From Bacteroidota bacterium (GTDB lineage Bacteria; Bacteroidota; Bacteroidia; Flavobacteriales; Flavobacteriaceae), in assembly GCA_023434025.1 (NCBI GenBank), contig JAEYTL010000021.1, forward strand, positions 1 through 64,000: a stretch of 64,000 nt of DNA, written 5' to 3'. The notes beneath the pieces are model-generated. The model made no database searches. It had not been told where the DNA came from and worked only from the letters and a program-made list of their open reading frames with translations. The position numbers and the translations under genes were made by a program. Numbering within the stretch: the stretch's first letter is position 1; every line of letters starts with the position of its first letter. This document shows, piece by piece, positions 15,672-24,521 of the stretch.

Positions 15672-15737
15672 ATCGGCAAATATAGTTTTTCAAAAAACCG
15701 TTTCCGAATTAAATTTTATAATTTAAAATAAATTTAA

Positions 15738-16217
15738 CTATATTTCTTCTTCCAGCCAGGCTTTCATCATCCAGATGGTTTTCTCCTGTTCCTTGATAAA
15801 ATCGCTCATCATTGAATTGGTTCCCTCATCCAGGGCATCTTCGGCTTGCTTTAAAATAACCCGCTCTATTTTCAGCAACTGAGACAATGAGTTAACAATC
15901 AAACCAACAGCCTCTTCATCTTTAGAAATATTTCTGCCTACAAATAATTTGTTGTTTTTGATGTAATCTTCAAACGTATGCAAAGGCGTTCCGCCCAAGG
16001 TGAGAATTCTTTCTGCTATCATATCAATTTTTAGCTGGCTGTCGTTATACAGTTCCTCAAACTTGACATGCAGGTCAAAAAAACGCTTGCCGCGTATGTT
16101 CCAATGCAAACCTCTTAAGTTCTGATAATATACCTGAAAATTAGCTAACAGTATATTTAATTCTGCGGCTAAAACTTCTGTTTTCTTTAAATCTAAACCT
16201 AAACTATTCGTTTTCAT
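15738..16217 (-). CDS. dps: Dps family ferritin-like DNA protection protein
   Basis: 159 residues, four-helix bundle pattern. The inter-subunit ferroxidase residues align with E. coli Dps at constant offsets: H38 (GLHWN), H50, E54, D65 and E69. Dps dodecamers oxidise and store iron using hydrogen peroxide and so limit Fenton damage; some also coat DNA. The N-terminal tail here is short, with few lysines. It is divergent from oxyR with about 106 bases between the starts, so peroxide-dependent control by OxyR is likely. Confidence 0.93.
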   Translation of the reverse strand: MKTNSLGLDLKKTEVLAAELNILLANFQVYYQNLRGLHWNIRGKRFFDLHVKFEELYNDSQLKIDMIAERILTLGGTPLHTFEDYIKNNKLFVGRNISKDEEAVGLIVNSLSQLLKIERVILKQAEDALDEGTNSMMSDFIKEQEKTIWMMKAWLEEEI

Positions 16218-16270
16218 GGTGTTTTGTATTTTATTTTATGCACTATAAATTTACAAAAAATAAGTTTTTT

Positions 16271-16299
16271 ATAACATCAATAAAATTGATAGTTTTTAT
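16271..16299. promoter_or_regulatory. possible OxyR-type operator between dps and oxyR
   Basis: ATCAAT-AAA-ATTGAT (16276-16290) is a perfect interrupted palindrome in the divergent intergenic region. It has the T-n11-A outline of LysR-family sites, with weaker flanking symmetry (ATA at 16271 and TAT at 16297). It does not match the E. coli OxyR consensus base for base, so the regulator is inferred from context. Confidence 0.4.
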
Positions 16300-16323
16300 A
16301 TTTACATCAAAATTTATTATCTA

Positions 16324-17283
16324 ATGACAATTACCCAACTACAATATGTACTGGCGGTAGCAGAACATAAAAACTTCACGTTAGCCGCTGAAAAATGCTT
16401 TGTAACACAGCCCACGCTGAGCATGCAGATTCAAAAAATAGAAGAAGAACTCGGCATTCAGATTTTTGACCGTTCAAAAAAGCCTATTCAGCTCACCGAT
16501 ATAGGCCAGAAAATCGTTAATCAATCCAAAAACATTGTGAACGAAGCCAACCGGATCCAGGATATTGTTGATCAGCAGAAAGGATTTATAGGCGGTGAAT
16601 TCAGGCTGGGAATCATTCCGACCGTCATGCCCACTTTGCTCCCTATGTTCCTGACCAATTTTATCAAAAAATACCCGAAGGTCAACTTAATCATAGAAGA
16701 GTTAAATACGGATGAAATCATTACCCGGCTAAAAAACGGTCATTTAGATGCCGCCATTGCCGCTACACCACTCGAAGAAGAAAAAATAAAAGAAATCGTA
16801 TTGTTCTATGAACCGTTTGTAGCCTATATTCCTGAAAATCATACGGTTTTTGAGAAAAAAGAAATCGAAGTTTCCGATTTAAATTTAGACGAAATTTTAC
16901 TGTTGCAGGACGGACATTGCTTTAGGGATGGCATTTTAAACCTGTGTAAAAACAACTCCGCTAATTCGGACAAATTCAATTTTCACATAGAAAGCGGCAG
17001 TTTTGAGACCTTGATAAAACTGGCTGACGAAGGATTGGGAACCACACTCCTGCCCTATTTGCATACCTTGGATTTAAAAGAGAAAGACAAAGCAAAGCTT
17101 AAACATTTTAAAGACCCTAAACCGGCTCGTGAAGTAAGTTTAATTTACCCCAAAAACGAATTAAAAATACATATTATCGAAGCATTACGCCAGGTAATAA
17201 GTGGCGTTGTCCGGGGTGCGATAGCCTTTCAGGACATTCAGATCATCAGTCCGCTGCAAAAAAATAAAAAAGGAGCTGTCTAG
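16324..17283 (+). CDS. oxyR: OxyR-type LysR family peroxide sensor
   Basis: 319 residues. The N-terminal winged helix-turn-helix (residues 1-60, QLQYVLAVAEHKNFTLAAEK) is followed by a LysR effector domain. The motif DGHCFRDGILNLC places cysteines at C199 and C208, the same spacing and numbering as the redox pair of E. coli OxyR. Peroxide forms a disulfide between them and switches the DNA-bound tetramer. The divergent neighbour dps is a classic target. The last codons overlap a hairpin at 17269-17291 that ends the convergent small gene. Confidence 0.93.
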   Translation: MTITQLQYVLAVAEHKNFTLAAEKCFVTQPTLSMQIQKIEEELGIQIFDRSKKPIQLTDIGQKIVNQSKNIVNEANRIQDIVDQQKGFIGGEFRLGIIPTVMPTLLPMFLTNFIKKYPKVNLIIEELNTDEIITRLKNGHLDAAIAATPLEEEKIKEIVLFYEPFVAYIPENHTVFEKKEIEVSDLNLDEILLLQDGHCFRDGILNLCKNNSANSDKFNFHIESGSFETLIKLADEGLGTTLLPYLHTLDLKEKDKAKLKHFKDPKPAREVSLIYPKNELKIHIIEALRQVISGVVRGAIAFQDIQIISPLQKNKKGAV

Positions 17284-17291
17284 GCTCCTTT
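17262..17291 (-). terminator. terminator of the 65-residue gene, overlapping oxyR's end
   Basis: AAAGGAGC (17269-17276) pairs with GCTCCTTT (17284-17291), loop seven bases. On the minus strand a T-run follows. It lies four bases after the stop at 17296, which supports the small gene as real. Confidence 0.7.
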
Positions 17292-17295
17292 AGTT

Positions 17296-17493
17296 TTATA
17301 GGTTAACATCCAGCAAACAATTCTTTAATTCAGGCTTTTCTTTAGTAAAGTTGAGCAACCAGTCTTTCAGTTGTTCAATCTCATAAGGCAATAACTGCTT
17401 CATGGCTTTAACGAGTTCTTTACTAAATAATTTAGGATCAAAACTTACGCTTTCTAAGATTCTCTTAGTATAAGCAAACATCGGTCTTGTCAT
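17296..17493 (-). CDS. small conserved-looking protein, 65 aa
   Basis: Function unknown. The sequence (MTRPMFAYTKRILESVSFDP, then KLFSKELVKAMKQLLPYEIE, then QLKDWLLNFTKEKPELKNCL) predicts two or three amphipathic helices and no membrane segment. The frame is closed by its own terminator, and composition matches neighbours, so it is very likely translated. I recall similar short proteins beside core genes in flavobacteria but cannot confirm a family. Confidence 0.7.
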   Translation of the reverse strand: MTRPMFAYTKRILESVSFDPKLFSKELVKAMKQLLPYEIEQLKDWLLNFTKEKPELKNCLLDVNL

Positions 17494-17595
17494 ACGTTTG
17501 TTTTTTGTGTAGAATTTGGTTTTAAAAGAACGTTGTGTAAATTTAATAAAAAATTAAATACCGTATTTATTTTTAACAGGCCAATTGGCTAAAAT

Positions 17596-18387
17596 TTAAC
17601 GGTTATCACCATCCAGCAGATTACCCAAACCGCCCAGAATACTACCTTCTCCTTTTTGCTTTCCGCCACCTTGCGGAGCAGCTGCCCAGATTCTGCCGGC
17701 TAACCGGCTGAACGGTAACGACTGGATGTAAACTGTTCCCGGGCCTTTCAGGGTAGCAAAAAACAATCCTTCGCCGCCAAAAATCGTATTTCGTATGCCT
17801 CCCACAAGCTGCACATCATAATCTACATTTTGCGTAAAGCCCACCACACAACCCGTATCTACTTTTATCATTTCACCGGGTTGTAAATCAATTTTTGCCA
17901 TGGTTCCGCCGGCATGGATAAAAGCCATACCGCTTCCTTCCAGTTTTTGCATAATAAAACCTTCGCCGCCAAACAAGCCGCGACCCAGTCTTCTGGAAAA
18001 CTCAATACCGATTTTTACACCCTGGTTAGCACATAGAAATGCATCTTTCTGACAGATGAATTTTCCGCCGATCGTATTCAGATCAATCGGTAAAATTTTA
18101 CCCGGATAAGGAGAGGCAAATGAAATTTTGCGTTGGTTGGGGTAATTATTTTCAAACAGTGTCATAAACAAACTTTCGCCGGTCAGTAACCGCTTTCCTG
18201 CTGAAAACAATTTATTCATGATGCCTCCGGCATCACTTCCGTCTCCAAAAATGGTTTTCATCCGGATACCGTCTTCCATCATCATAAAACCACCCGCTTC
18301 TGCCACTACCGACTCCGACGGACTTAACCTTATTTCAACATATTGCATTTCTTCACCGTAAATGGTGTAATCTGTTACTTTATACAT
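17596..18387 (-). CDS. AIM24 / TIGR00266 family protein
   Basis: 263 residues. The Gly-rich beta-helix-like fold of the family is evident: SESVVAEAGGFMMMEDGIRM, FSRRLGRGLFGGEGF and GGIRNTIFGGEGLFFATLKG, then a Gly-rich tail (GGGKQKGEGSILGGLGN). The eukaryotic relative AIM24 is a mitochondrial membrane-organising protein; the bacterial role is unknown. No signal peptide, so it is cytoplasmic or peripheral. It lies 58 bases downstream of mnmD on the same strand. Confidence 0.85.
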   Translation of the reverse strand: MYKVTDYTIYGEEMQYVEIRLSPSESVVAEAGGFMMMEDGIRMKTIFGDGSDAGGIMNKLFSAGKRLLTGESLFMTLFENNYPNQRKISFASPYPGKILPIDLNTIGGKFICQKDAFLCANQGVKIGIEFSRRLGRGLFGGEGFIMQKLEGSGMAFIHAGGTMAKIDLQPGEMIKVDTGCVVGFTQNVDYDVQLVGGIRNTIFGGEGLFFATLKGPGTVYIQSLPFSRLAGRIWAAAPQGGGKQKGEGSILGGLGNLLDGDNR

Positions 18388-18445
18388 GGCTCTGTTTTTT
18401 GACTGTGATTTTAAAAGTAAAAAGCAAAGAACGGAAAACGGACAA

Positions 18446-19111
18446 CTACTCGCCCCTTAAGCCCCTCAACATCTCCCGCTTACCCGGAGGTCCCACCAAT
18501 TTTTCTACCTGAAAACCGGCGGATTTCATGGCATCTTTTATGGGCCTGCGGCAAGCATAGGTTACTAAAACTCCACCCGGTTTCAATGCTTCATACATTT
18601 TTGTGAAAATTTCCGCATTCCATAATTCCGGCTGCACCCGGTAACCAAAAGCGTCAAAATAAATAATATCAAATTGACTTTTATCGTTTATTTCATGAAA
18701 TAACTGTTTTCGTTTGGTTAGTCGGAAGGCATCTGAAATTGTTACATTCTTTTCCCAATCCGCAGTATGCATTCTTTCAAATTCACCGGCAAACGGTTCT
18801 GCACTCAATTGGCTCACATAATTCATCTGCCAAACTTCTTCCGGCGAAACAGGGAACCCTTCTACCCCGACATACTCGATTTGCTGATGTGTTTGTTTGC
18901 CTTCTAAAAAAGTAATAAATGCATTTAAGCCGGTTCCGAAACCAATTTCTAAAACCGAAACGGATTGCCCTTTACAAAGTGACAATCCGTTTTTTATAAA
19001 TACGTGCTGAGCTTCCTGAACGGCACCATGTCTGGAATGATAACTCTCATTCCATTCCGGCAGATGGATAGAGGTTGAACCATCGGAAGTAATAATAATT
19101 TCTCTTTTCAA
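18446..19111 (-). CDS. mnmD: tRNA 5-methylaminomethyl-2-thiouridine methyltransferase MnmD
   Basis: 221 residues, a Rossmann methyltransferase with the SAM motif EIGFGTGLNAF (about residues 55-66) and the acidic motif DIIYFDAFGYRVQPELW (about 145-162). It matches the methyltransferase half of MnmC, which converts nm5s2U34 to mnm5s2U34 in tRNA. The FAD-dependent oxidase half found in the E. coli fusion is absent, so this is the stand-alone MnmD type. It is the third gene of a tight minus-strand run with the CxxCH lipoprotein and DUF4920 protein, seven bases after the former. Confidence 0.88.
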   Translation of the reverse strand: MKREIIITSDGSTSIHLPEWNESYHSRHGAVQEAQHVFIKNGLSLCKGQSVSVLEIGFGTGLNAFITFLEGKQTHQQIEYVGVEGFPVSPEEVWQMNYVSQLSAEPFAGEFERMHTADWEKNVTISDAFRLTKRKQLFHEINDKSQFDIIYFDAFGYRVQPELWNAEIFTKMYEALKPGGVLVTYACRRPIKDAMKSAGFQVEKLVGPPGKREMLRGLRGE

Positions 19112-19117
19112 ATGAAC

Positions 19118-19570
19118 TTATGGTTTAAATTGCAGTTTTTTGATTCTCGGGATAGGTCCGGAACATTTCACCTCATGGCAGGAAATACAGGCCTGAATGG
19201 CATTGGAATAATGTTCCCTGGCATTGTCCGGATCCTTGTAGATCATTTCCTGAGCACTTAAAAACAAATTAGCGTTGTCGCTGAAAAACTGATCATTCTC
19301 AGTAGGATCCGTCATCACAGCTCCGTGAATTTTGGCAAAATGCGAGGGAAATTCCCCCACAGGTTCTCCTTTTTCAATCTTTTCTTTTAAGCGTTGATTA
19401 TCCACATACATCTGTTCCATGAGCATAGCCATTTCGGAAAGCTCATACATTTCAAAGTTTTTTTTTCCGGTAGTAGCGACAGAATCAACCTTATCCTCAA
19501 GGCTTTCTGTTTTTTTCTGACAACTACAGTACAATAAAGGAGCAACGGCTAAAAGAATTATTTTTCTCAT
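19118..19570 (-). CDS. lipoprotein with a CxxCH haem-binding motif
   Basis: 150 residues. A lipoprotein signal (MRKIILLAVAPLLYCSC, likely lipidated at C17) precedes a helical domain. Near the C-terminus the motif CISCH (residues 128-132), followed by a third Cys (EVKC), is the classic site for covalent haem c attachment, so it may be a small periplasm-facing cytochrome. The overall helical shape with a C-terminal CxxCH recalls cytochrome c prime. Its start overlaps the stop of the DUF4920 gene by one base, which suggests translational coupling. Confidence 0.75.
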   Translation of the reverse strand: MRKIILLAVAPLLYCSCQKKTESLEDKVDSVATTGKKNFEMYELSEMAMLMEQMYVDNQRLKEKIEKGEPVGEFPSHFAKIHGAVMTDPTENDQFFSDNANLFLSAQEMIYKDPDNAREHYSNAIQACISCHEVKCSGPIPRIKKLQFKP

Positions 19571-20064
19571 TATTCTTTAATTAATACCCCGTCTGATAAA
19601 AATGAATAGGAAATTTTCGGTTCTGTAATCGAATCAATAGCCGCCTGCGACTTTCCGGCATCTTTGGCATAATGCTTTAATTCGTCCACCGTTTCAACAG
19701 AGATAAATGCTTTTCCGTGTACAACTGCCTCGCTCCCGGCGGCATTCAACGGCATAAAAAAGCCGTAGTCTTTGAACCGTACAAAGGCATTTTTATCGTC
19801 ACTCAAATGCATGTTCATCCAACACCCTTTCTTCTGGCAGACATCCTTGATTTCTGAACGGAATTTAACTTCAATCGTATCTCCTTCCTGCAACGTTTCA
19901 TATTTGGCTAATAACGCTTCTTTAGAAATGACACCCTCTGCAGAAATAGAATCGCCAAACGATTTGAATTGTTCCGTTTGAACGGCAGTAATCTCTTTTT
20001 CAACCTCTTTTTTACAGGCTATCAGTGAGGAAACGGCAAAAGCCATCAGCATTATTTTTTTCAT
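19570..20064 (-). CDS. DUF4920 lipoprotein
   Basis: 164 residues from the ATG at 20064. An in-frame upstream ATG would add MNYKNKT and spoil the signal peptide, so I prefer the later start. The signal peptide MKKIMLMAFAVSSLIAC has a lipobox Cys at residue 17. The domain carries two close cysteines (DVCQKKGCWMNM) and beta strands typical of DUF4920. A cysteine pair of this type often binds metal or forms a disulfide in the periplasm. Coupling to the CxxCH lipoprotein hints at a redox or metal role. The function is unknown. Confidence 0.82.
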   Translation of the reverse strand: MKKIMLMAFAVSSLIACKKEVEKEITAVQTEQFKSFGDSISAEGVISKEALLAKYETLQEGDTIEVKFRSEIKDVCQKKGCWMNMHLSDDKNAFVRFKDYGFFMPLNAAGSEAVVHGKAFISVETVDELKHYAKDAGKSQAAIDSITEPKISYSFLSDGVLIKE

Positions 20065-20249
20065 CGTTTTATTTTTATAATTCAACTACAAAAATAAGCA
20101 GTTTAATTCTTTTCAAATTAAATTTCCAAAAAATTTTAGTTCAAAATACTAAAATCTCAATAATTTGTATTCAGTTCAAAGAAATTTAAAAAAGTAGCTC
20201 ATGTTTAGTATGTTTTTATAAAACATTCAAAAAATTACTGTTTTTTTTA

Positions 20250-20257
20250 TATTTTAG
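20250..20257 (+). promoter_or_regulatory. likely -7 element of ilvE
   Basis: TATTTTAG, about 100 bases before the ATG at 20359. The intervening leader contains a short palindrome CTGTT-A-AACAG (about 20285-20297). No leader peptide rich in branched-chain residues was found. Confidence 0.35.
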
Positions 20258-20358
20258 CCAAATCTTAAACGTTAAGGCTGTCGGCTGTTAAACAGTAATC
20301 ACAACAGACTGACTTACAGTTTATTAATTCTTTTTTATTATTATAAAATTACACCTAA

Positions 20359-21426
20359 ATGAGTTCAGATCTTAGTAACGAAATCGATATAGTTAAAGCT
20401 TCCTCCTCCAAAATAAGTAGTGTTGACTTTGAAAACCTCACCTTTGGAAATATTTTCACCGATCATATGTTGGTGTGTGATTTTAAGGACGGAGCCTGGC
20501 AAAAACCGATTATCAAACCTTATGAACCGTTTATGATTGACCCTTCAGCCAAAGTATTTCATTACGGTCAGGCTATTTTTGAGGGTATGAAAGCCTATAA
20601 AGATGAGCAGGATGACGTCTGGATGTTCAGGCCGGACGAGAACTTCAAGCGTTTCAATCATTCCGCAAAACGTCTGGCTATGCCGGAAGTGACGGAAGAT
20701 ATTTTTATAGGCGGATTAAAAGCTATTTTGGATATTGAACGGGAATGGGTAAAAAAAGGAAAAGGTAACACCTTATACATCAGACCATTTATGATTGCAA
20801 TAGGACCGGGCGTTATTGCCCAGCCCTCTACACAATACCGGTTTATGATTATTCTTTCACCGGCCCGTTCCTATTATTCGGGTGAAGTAAAAGTAATCAT
20901 AGCCGAACATTACAGCCGTGCGGCAAACGGAGGAATTGGTGCGGCAAAAGCCGCCGGAAATTATTCCGCTCAGTTCTATCCTACCAAACTGGCTAATGAA
21001 AGAGGCTTTCAGCAAATTATCTGGACAGATGATGCAACCCACACCAAGCTGGAAGAAGCCGGTACAATGAATGTGTTCTTCAGGATTAATGATACCTTAT
21101 ACACCGCTCCTACCGGAGAACGTATTCTGGACGGAGTTACCCGAAAAAGTCTGATTGACATTGCCCGTCGTGACGGCATTGCAGTAGAAGTACGTTCAGT
21201 ATTGGTTTCTGAATTGATAGAAGCGGCCCAAAACGGTTCGCTGAAAGAAATATTTGGTGCCGGAACCGCTGCGGTCGTTAATCCTATTGTAGGCTTTTCG
21301 TATCAGGATACCTACTATGAATTACCCAAAATAGAGCATTCCTATGCTTCACAGCTTAAAGAGAAATTAACCGGTATTCAGTATAAACAGGCAGAAGATA
21401 CGTTTGGCTGGACTGTAAAAATATAA
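20359..21426 (+). CDS. ilvE: branched-chain amino acid aminotransferase
   Basis: 355 residues, fold type IV PLP enzyme of the longer eukaryote-like BCAT class. The PLP lysine is K197 in AAKAAGNYSAQ, and the motif LEEAGTMNVFF follows as in BCATs. It moves the amino group between leucine, isoleucine or valine and 2-oxoglutarate, the last step of their synthesis or first of their breakdown. It is cytoplasmic and monocistronic, divergent from the DUF4920 operon and convergent with the MazG-like gene. Confidence 0.94.
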   Translation: MSSDLSNEIDIVKASSSKISSVDFENLTFGNIFTDHMLVCDFKDGAWQKPIIKPYEPFMIDPSAKVFHYGQAIFEGMKAYKDEQDDVWMFRPDENFKRFNHSAKRLAMPEVTEDIFIGGLKAILDIEREWVKKGKGNTLYIRPFMIAIGPGVIAQPSTQYRFMIILSPARSYYSGEVKVIIAEHYSRAANGGIGAAKAAGNYSAQFYPTKLANERGFQQIIWTDDATHTKLEEAGTMNVFFRINDTLYTAPTGERILDGVTRKSLIDIARRDGIAVEVRSVLVSELIEAAQNGSLKEIFGAGTAAVVNPIVGFSYQDTYYELPKIEHSYASQLKEKLTGIQYKQAEDTFGWTVKI

Positions 21427-21478
21427 CCGGCCTTGCTGGTTGCATGAAGATATGATGCAACCAGCACAACCCCGGTTC

Positions 21479-21862
21479 TTATTTTAAAATCGCTTCAAAA
21501 TTAGGTCTAAAGTAATTCGGCCCTTTCATCACCTTTCCGTCTTCGCGGTAAATCGGTTTTCCGTCTTCGCCCAGTTTACTCATATTGCTGCGTTGAATCT
21601 CATCAAACACTTCTTCTATTTTATGCTGTAATCCGTGCTCAATGATTGTACCGCACAAAATATAAAGCATATCACCCAACGCATCGGCAATTTCCACAAT
21701 ATCTTCCTGCATAGCCGCTTCCAGGTATTCTTCATTTTCCTCTTTCATCAGGTTATACCGTAACAGTTTTTTAGCCTCTCCCAGATCAGAAGCCGGTACC
21801 TCTTTTATACCCAGTCCGAATGCCGCATGAAACTCTCTGACGGCTGAAATTTGTTTTTGCAT
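21479..21862 (-). CDS. MazG-like nucleoside triphosphate pyrophosphohydrolase family protein
   Basis: 127 residues. The all-alpha NTP-PPase pattern is seen: EENEEYLEAAMQEDIVEIADALGDMLYI holds the EExx(E) and ExxD metal-binding helices (about residues 41-68, given here as one helix pair). The C-terminal part KLGEDGKPIYREDGKVMKGP is usual in a Bacteroidota subgroup. Such enzymes hydrolyse NTPs or phosphoribosyl-ATP to monophosphates and pyrophosphate. There are no his genes here, so house-cleaning of non-canonical nucleotides is the more likely role. Confidence 0.82.
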   Translation of the reverse strand: MQKQISAVREFHAAFGLGIKEVPASDLGEAKKLLRYNLMKEENEEYLEAAMQEDIVEIADALGDMLYILCGTIIEHGLQHKIEEVFDEIQRSNMSKLGEDGKPIYREDGKVMKGPNYFRPNFEAILK

Positions 21863-21962
21863 AGTTTTTCTAGTTTATGATGATAAAAATAACCGTTTTT
21901 TGTACGTAATCAGAATGAACTATTCAAAAACAATTAACTATTTTTGTTGAAAAATTTACGTT

Positions 21963-22151
21963 ATGTTTTCAACCGGCCAATGGGTATTTGCAGCTTTCTT
22001 TGTTGTCTGTTTTACAGCCGTGATGATTTATGTGTACCGAAAGGATTTATCGCTTCACAAACTGCACTACAAAGGAAGTGTAAAAGTGCTTTTAGGATTT
22101 ATCTGCTTTATCTTTTTACTCTTTCTGATCAAGATTTATTTAAAAAAATAA
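21963..22151 (+). CDS. small membrane protein with two helices, 62 aa
   Basis: Two hydrophobic segments (WVFAAFFVVCFTAVMIYVY, residues 7-25, and VLLGFICFIFLLFLIKIYL, about 42-60) are joined by a basic loop (RKDLSLHKLHYKGSVK). This is an alpha-helical hairpin in the inner membrane with both ends on one side. It is closed by a strong terminator (22164-22190). Another frame over the same bases (from 21944) is a shadow. Function unknown. Confidence 0.75.
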   Translation: MFSTGQWVFAAFFVVCFTAVMIYVYRKDLSLHKLHYKGSVKVLLGFICFIFLLFLIKIYLKK

Positions 22152-22163
22152 TGAAATTCCAAA

Positions 22164-22190
22164 AATCCCTATTTGTAGGGATTTTTTTTT
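22164..22190 (+). terminator. strong intrinsic terminator
   Basis: AATCCCTA (22164-22171), loop TTTG, TAGGGATT (22176-22183), then T to 22190. It ends the 62-residue membrane protein gene. Confidence 0.85.
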
Positions 22191-22239
22191 GTAAATTACT
22201 ATCGACTTTTGAAGTGTTTAACTTTAAAAACCAAATAAT

Positions 22240-22719
22240 ATGGCAGATTTAACTTATACCGCTACCGGAAAAATTGATGTAACTAATCGAAAGCTTAAGT
22301 TAGATATATTTTTACCTGACGAAAAAACCGACAATCCTTACATCTTTAAAAGATTCTTTGACTTATCTAAAATTTCGATTTTTAAAAAACAAATCAATGC
22401 TGTTTTCTGTCTTTTTAAACTCACAAAAGACAACGGCGATCAGCTCTTTGAACAATCTAAGAAGTATCCTCTAGAAATTGATTTAGATGACCTCGATAAC
22501 TACAGATCGGTTAGTTATAATGAATTTGATATAAATTTATCTGATACCCTATTCATCTTATTCCATGATACCGGTAAATTAAATACCTCCGATTTAGATG
22601 AATTACATCAAAATATAGAGGCTATTTATACCAAAGTTCATGAATCAGGTAGCTTTAATTATATTAAAGATTTAAAAGCCAAGCCAAGGGTATTGGGTAT
22701 GAGTATCATCACAAAATAA
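22240..22719 (+). CDS. unrecognised protein coupled to a two-component system, 159 aa
   Basis: Not recognised. It starts MADLTYTATGKIDVTNRKLK and reads like a beta-rich N-terminal half followed by helices (SDLDELHQNIEAIYTKVHES). There is no signal peptide, so it is probably cytoplasmic. Its TAA stop overlaps the ATG of the histidine kinase gene (TAATG at 22717-22721), a sign of translational coupling, so it likely belongs to the same operon as the sensor kinase and response regulator. It may modulate the kinase. Confidence 0.7.
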   Translation: MADLTYTATGKIDVTNRKLKLDIFLPDEKTDNPYIFKRFFDLSKISIFKKQINAVFCLFKLTKDNGDQLFEQSKKYPLEIDLDDLDNYRSVSYNEFDINLSDTLFILFHDTGKLNTSDLDELHQNIEAIYTKVHESGSFNYIKDLKAKPRVLGMSIITK

Positions 22720-24521
22720 TGAAATTAAAAAGTCCCAACATCACTCTCCCGCTCATTATTTATTTTGTAATGAGTGGGTTTGTTTTTGCCCAGTATCCCG
22801 ATTATGCTAAAGTTGACTGTTTAATTGAAGAAGGCAGAAATTACAGTGCCATAAAATACCTGCTCCCTTTTAAGTTAACAAAAGACAAAAAAGAGCTGGC
22901 TAAAATTTATCATCACCTAGCCAAGGCATACAGCAATGAAAACGAAAGCGGCAACTCATTTGAATACTACATCAAATCAAAGACGGCCTATCTTGAAACA
23001 AATCAAAAGGAGCAGGCTATGGAGGTCACTTTAGACATTGCTTACTTGTACAGCACCCAAAATCACAATTTTGAAAAGGCAAAAAAAATTATTCAAGAGT
23101 ATATTGCTTTTGCAAAAGAAACCCGGAAAGATGATTTACTGGCAATAGGATACTATCAATGGGCATCAATGTTAATCGAGGATGACCCGGATGAAAGTAA
23201 ATACTATTTTAAAATAGCTTTGGAGCATAACAATAAAGCATACAATGAAAAAACATACTGCGGTATCAATAATAATCTTGGTGTATTGTATAACGAAATA
23301 CTTCAGAAACCGGATTCCGGACTATATTATTTTAATAAAAACCTGAACATATCTATTCAAAAAAATGATTTGAACACACTTTGTACAAACTACATCAATA
23401 TTGCAAGTTGTTATTATTATAAAGCCGATTATCAGAAAGCCATTGTGCTTCTGAATAAAGCAAATGAAATAGAGATTACAGCTTATACGGAAAAAACAAA
23501 AAGCCTCATTCACTACTTCCTTTCAGTTAATTACGAAGCTTTGGGCGATTTTAAAAATGCTTATCATCACCTTTCAGAACATACTTTAATCCAAAAAAAA
23601 ATCAATGAGGAATTACAAGATATAAAAGTTTCTGAATTACAGGTTTTTCATGAAACAAAAGAAAAAGAATTAGAAAATAAAGCGTTGAAAAACCAGAACA
23701 GTTTACTGGAAAGTAAGCGGAAAATTAACCTTTTGGTTCTTTTTGTATTAATCGGGGTTTTAATCTCATTCATCGTAATTTCGCTTTTGGTTATCAAAAA
23801 TGCCAAAAAGAAACAAAAAATTGCAGAACAGGAAAAACTGCTCGAAAAGCAAAAACTGGCCACCACCTTAAAGGAACATGAGCTTCAGAACATTGACCTG
23901 ATGCTGGAAAGCCAGGAAAAAGAAAGAGCTAAATTAGCCAATGAACTCCATGATAATTTAGGAAGCATGTTAGCCACCCTGAAATTAAACTTTCAACATT
24001 TAAAGCGATTAAAAGAAAGTACAATGGAAGAAGAAAACAAGCTCTATGAAAAAACAGATCATCTGATTGAGGAAGCCTATCAGAAAGTACGTGACATGGC
24101 TCATTTAAAAAATTCGGGAATTATTGGTAATGACGGCCTGGTTCCGGCCGTAAAAAAGATGGCCGATAAAATGAGTGTTCTAAACCTGCTGGAAATCAAT
24201 GTTATTCCTTTTGGGTTAAAGGAACGGCTGGATAACAAATTAGAAATAAGTCTTTTTCGCATGATCCAGGAATTGTGTACCAATATTATCAAACATGCCA
24301 AAGCTAGTGAAGTTAACATCTACTTAACCCAGCATAACGACACAGATATTAATTTAATCATCGAAGACAACGGCATTGGCTTTAACCCCAAATCGATCAG
24401 GTTGAGTGATGGGATGGGACTGAAAAACATTGAAAAAAAAGTAGAACAAATGGGCGGAACTTTTTCTATTGACACCATTATTGACAAAGGAACCACCATT
24501 ATTATTGATATTCCATTATGA
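22719..24521 (+). CDS. TPR-containing sensor histidine kinase (LytS/NarX-like, HisKA_3)
   Basis: 600 residues. A signal peptide (to about residue 24) is followed by tetratricopeptide-like helix pairs to about 300 that face the periplasm. One membrane helix lies at about 336-360 (LLVLFVLIGVLISFIVISLL), then a coiled coil. The HisKA_3 motif ERAKLANELHDNLGSM gives the phospho-His at H411. The HATPase domain has an N box (CTNIIKHAK), DNGIGF and GMGLKNIEKKV. The kinase phosphorylates the response regulator whose start overlaps its stop by four bases (ATGA). What the TPR sensor detects is unknown. Confidence 0.93.
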   Translation: MKLKSPNITLPLIIYFVMSGFVFAQYPDYAKVDCLIEEGRNYSAIKYLLPFKLTKDKKELAKIYHHLAKAYSNENESGNSFEYYIKSKTAYLETNQKEQAMEVTLDIAYLYSTQNHNFEKAKKIIQEYIAFAKETRKDDLLAIGYYQWASMLIEDDPDESKYYFKIALEHNNKAYNEKTYCGINNNLGVLYNEILQKPDSGLYYFNKNLNISIQKNDLNTLCTNYINIASCYYYKADYQKAIVLLNKANEIEITAYTEKTKSLIHYFLSVNYEALGDFKNAYHHLSEHTLIQKKINEELQDIKVSELQVFHETKEKELENKALKNQNSLLESKRKINLLVLFVLIGVLISFIVISLLVIKNAKKKQKIAEQEKLLEKQKLATTLKEHELQNIDLMLESQEKERAKLANELHDNLGSMLATLKLNFQHLKRLKESTMEEENKLYEKTDHLIEEAYQKVRDMAHLKNSGIIGNDGLVPAVKKMADKMSVLNLLEINVIPFGLKERLDNKLEISLFRMIQELCTNIIKHAKASEVNIYLTQHNDTDINLIIEDNGIGFNPKSIRLSDGMGLKNIEKKVEQMGGTFSIDTIIDKGTTIIIDIPL

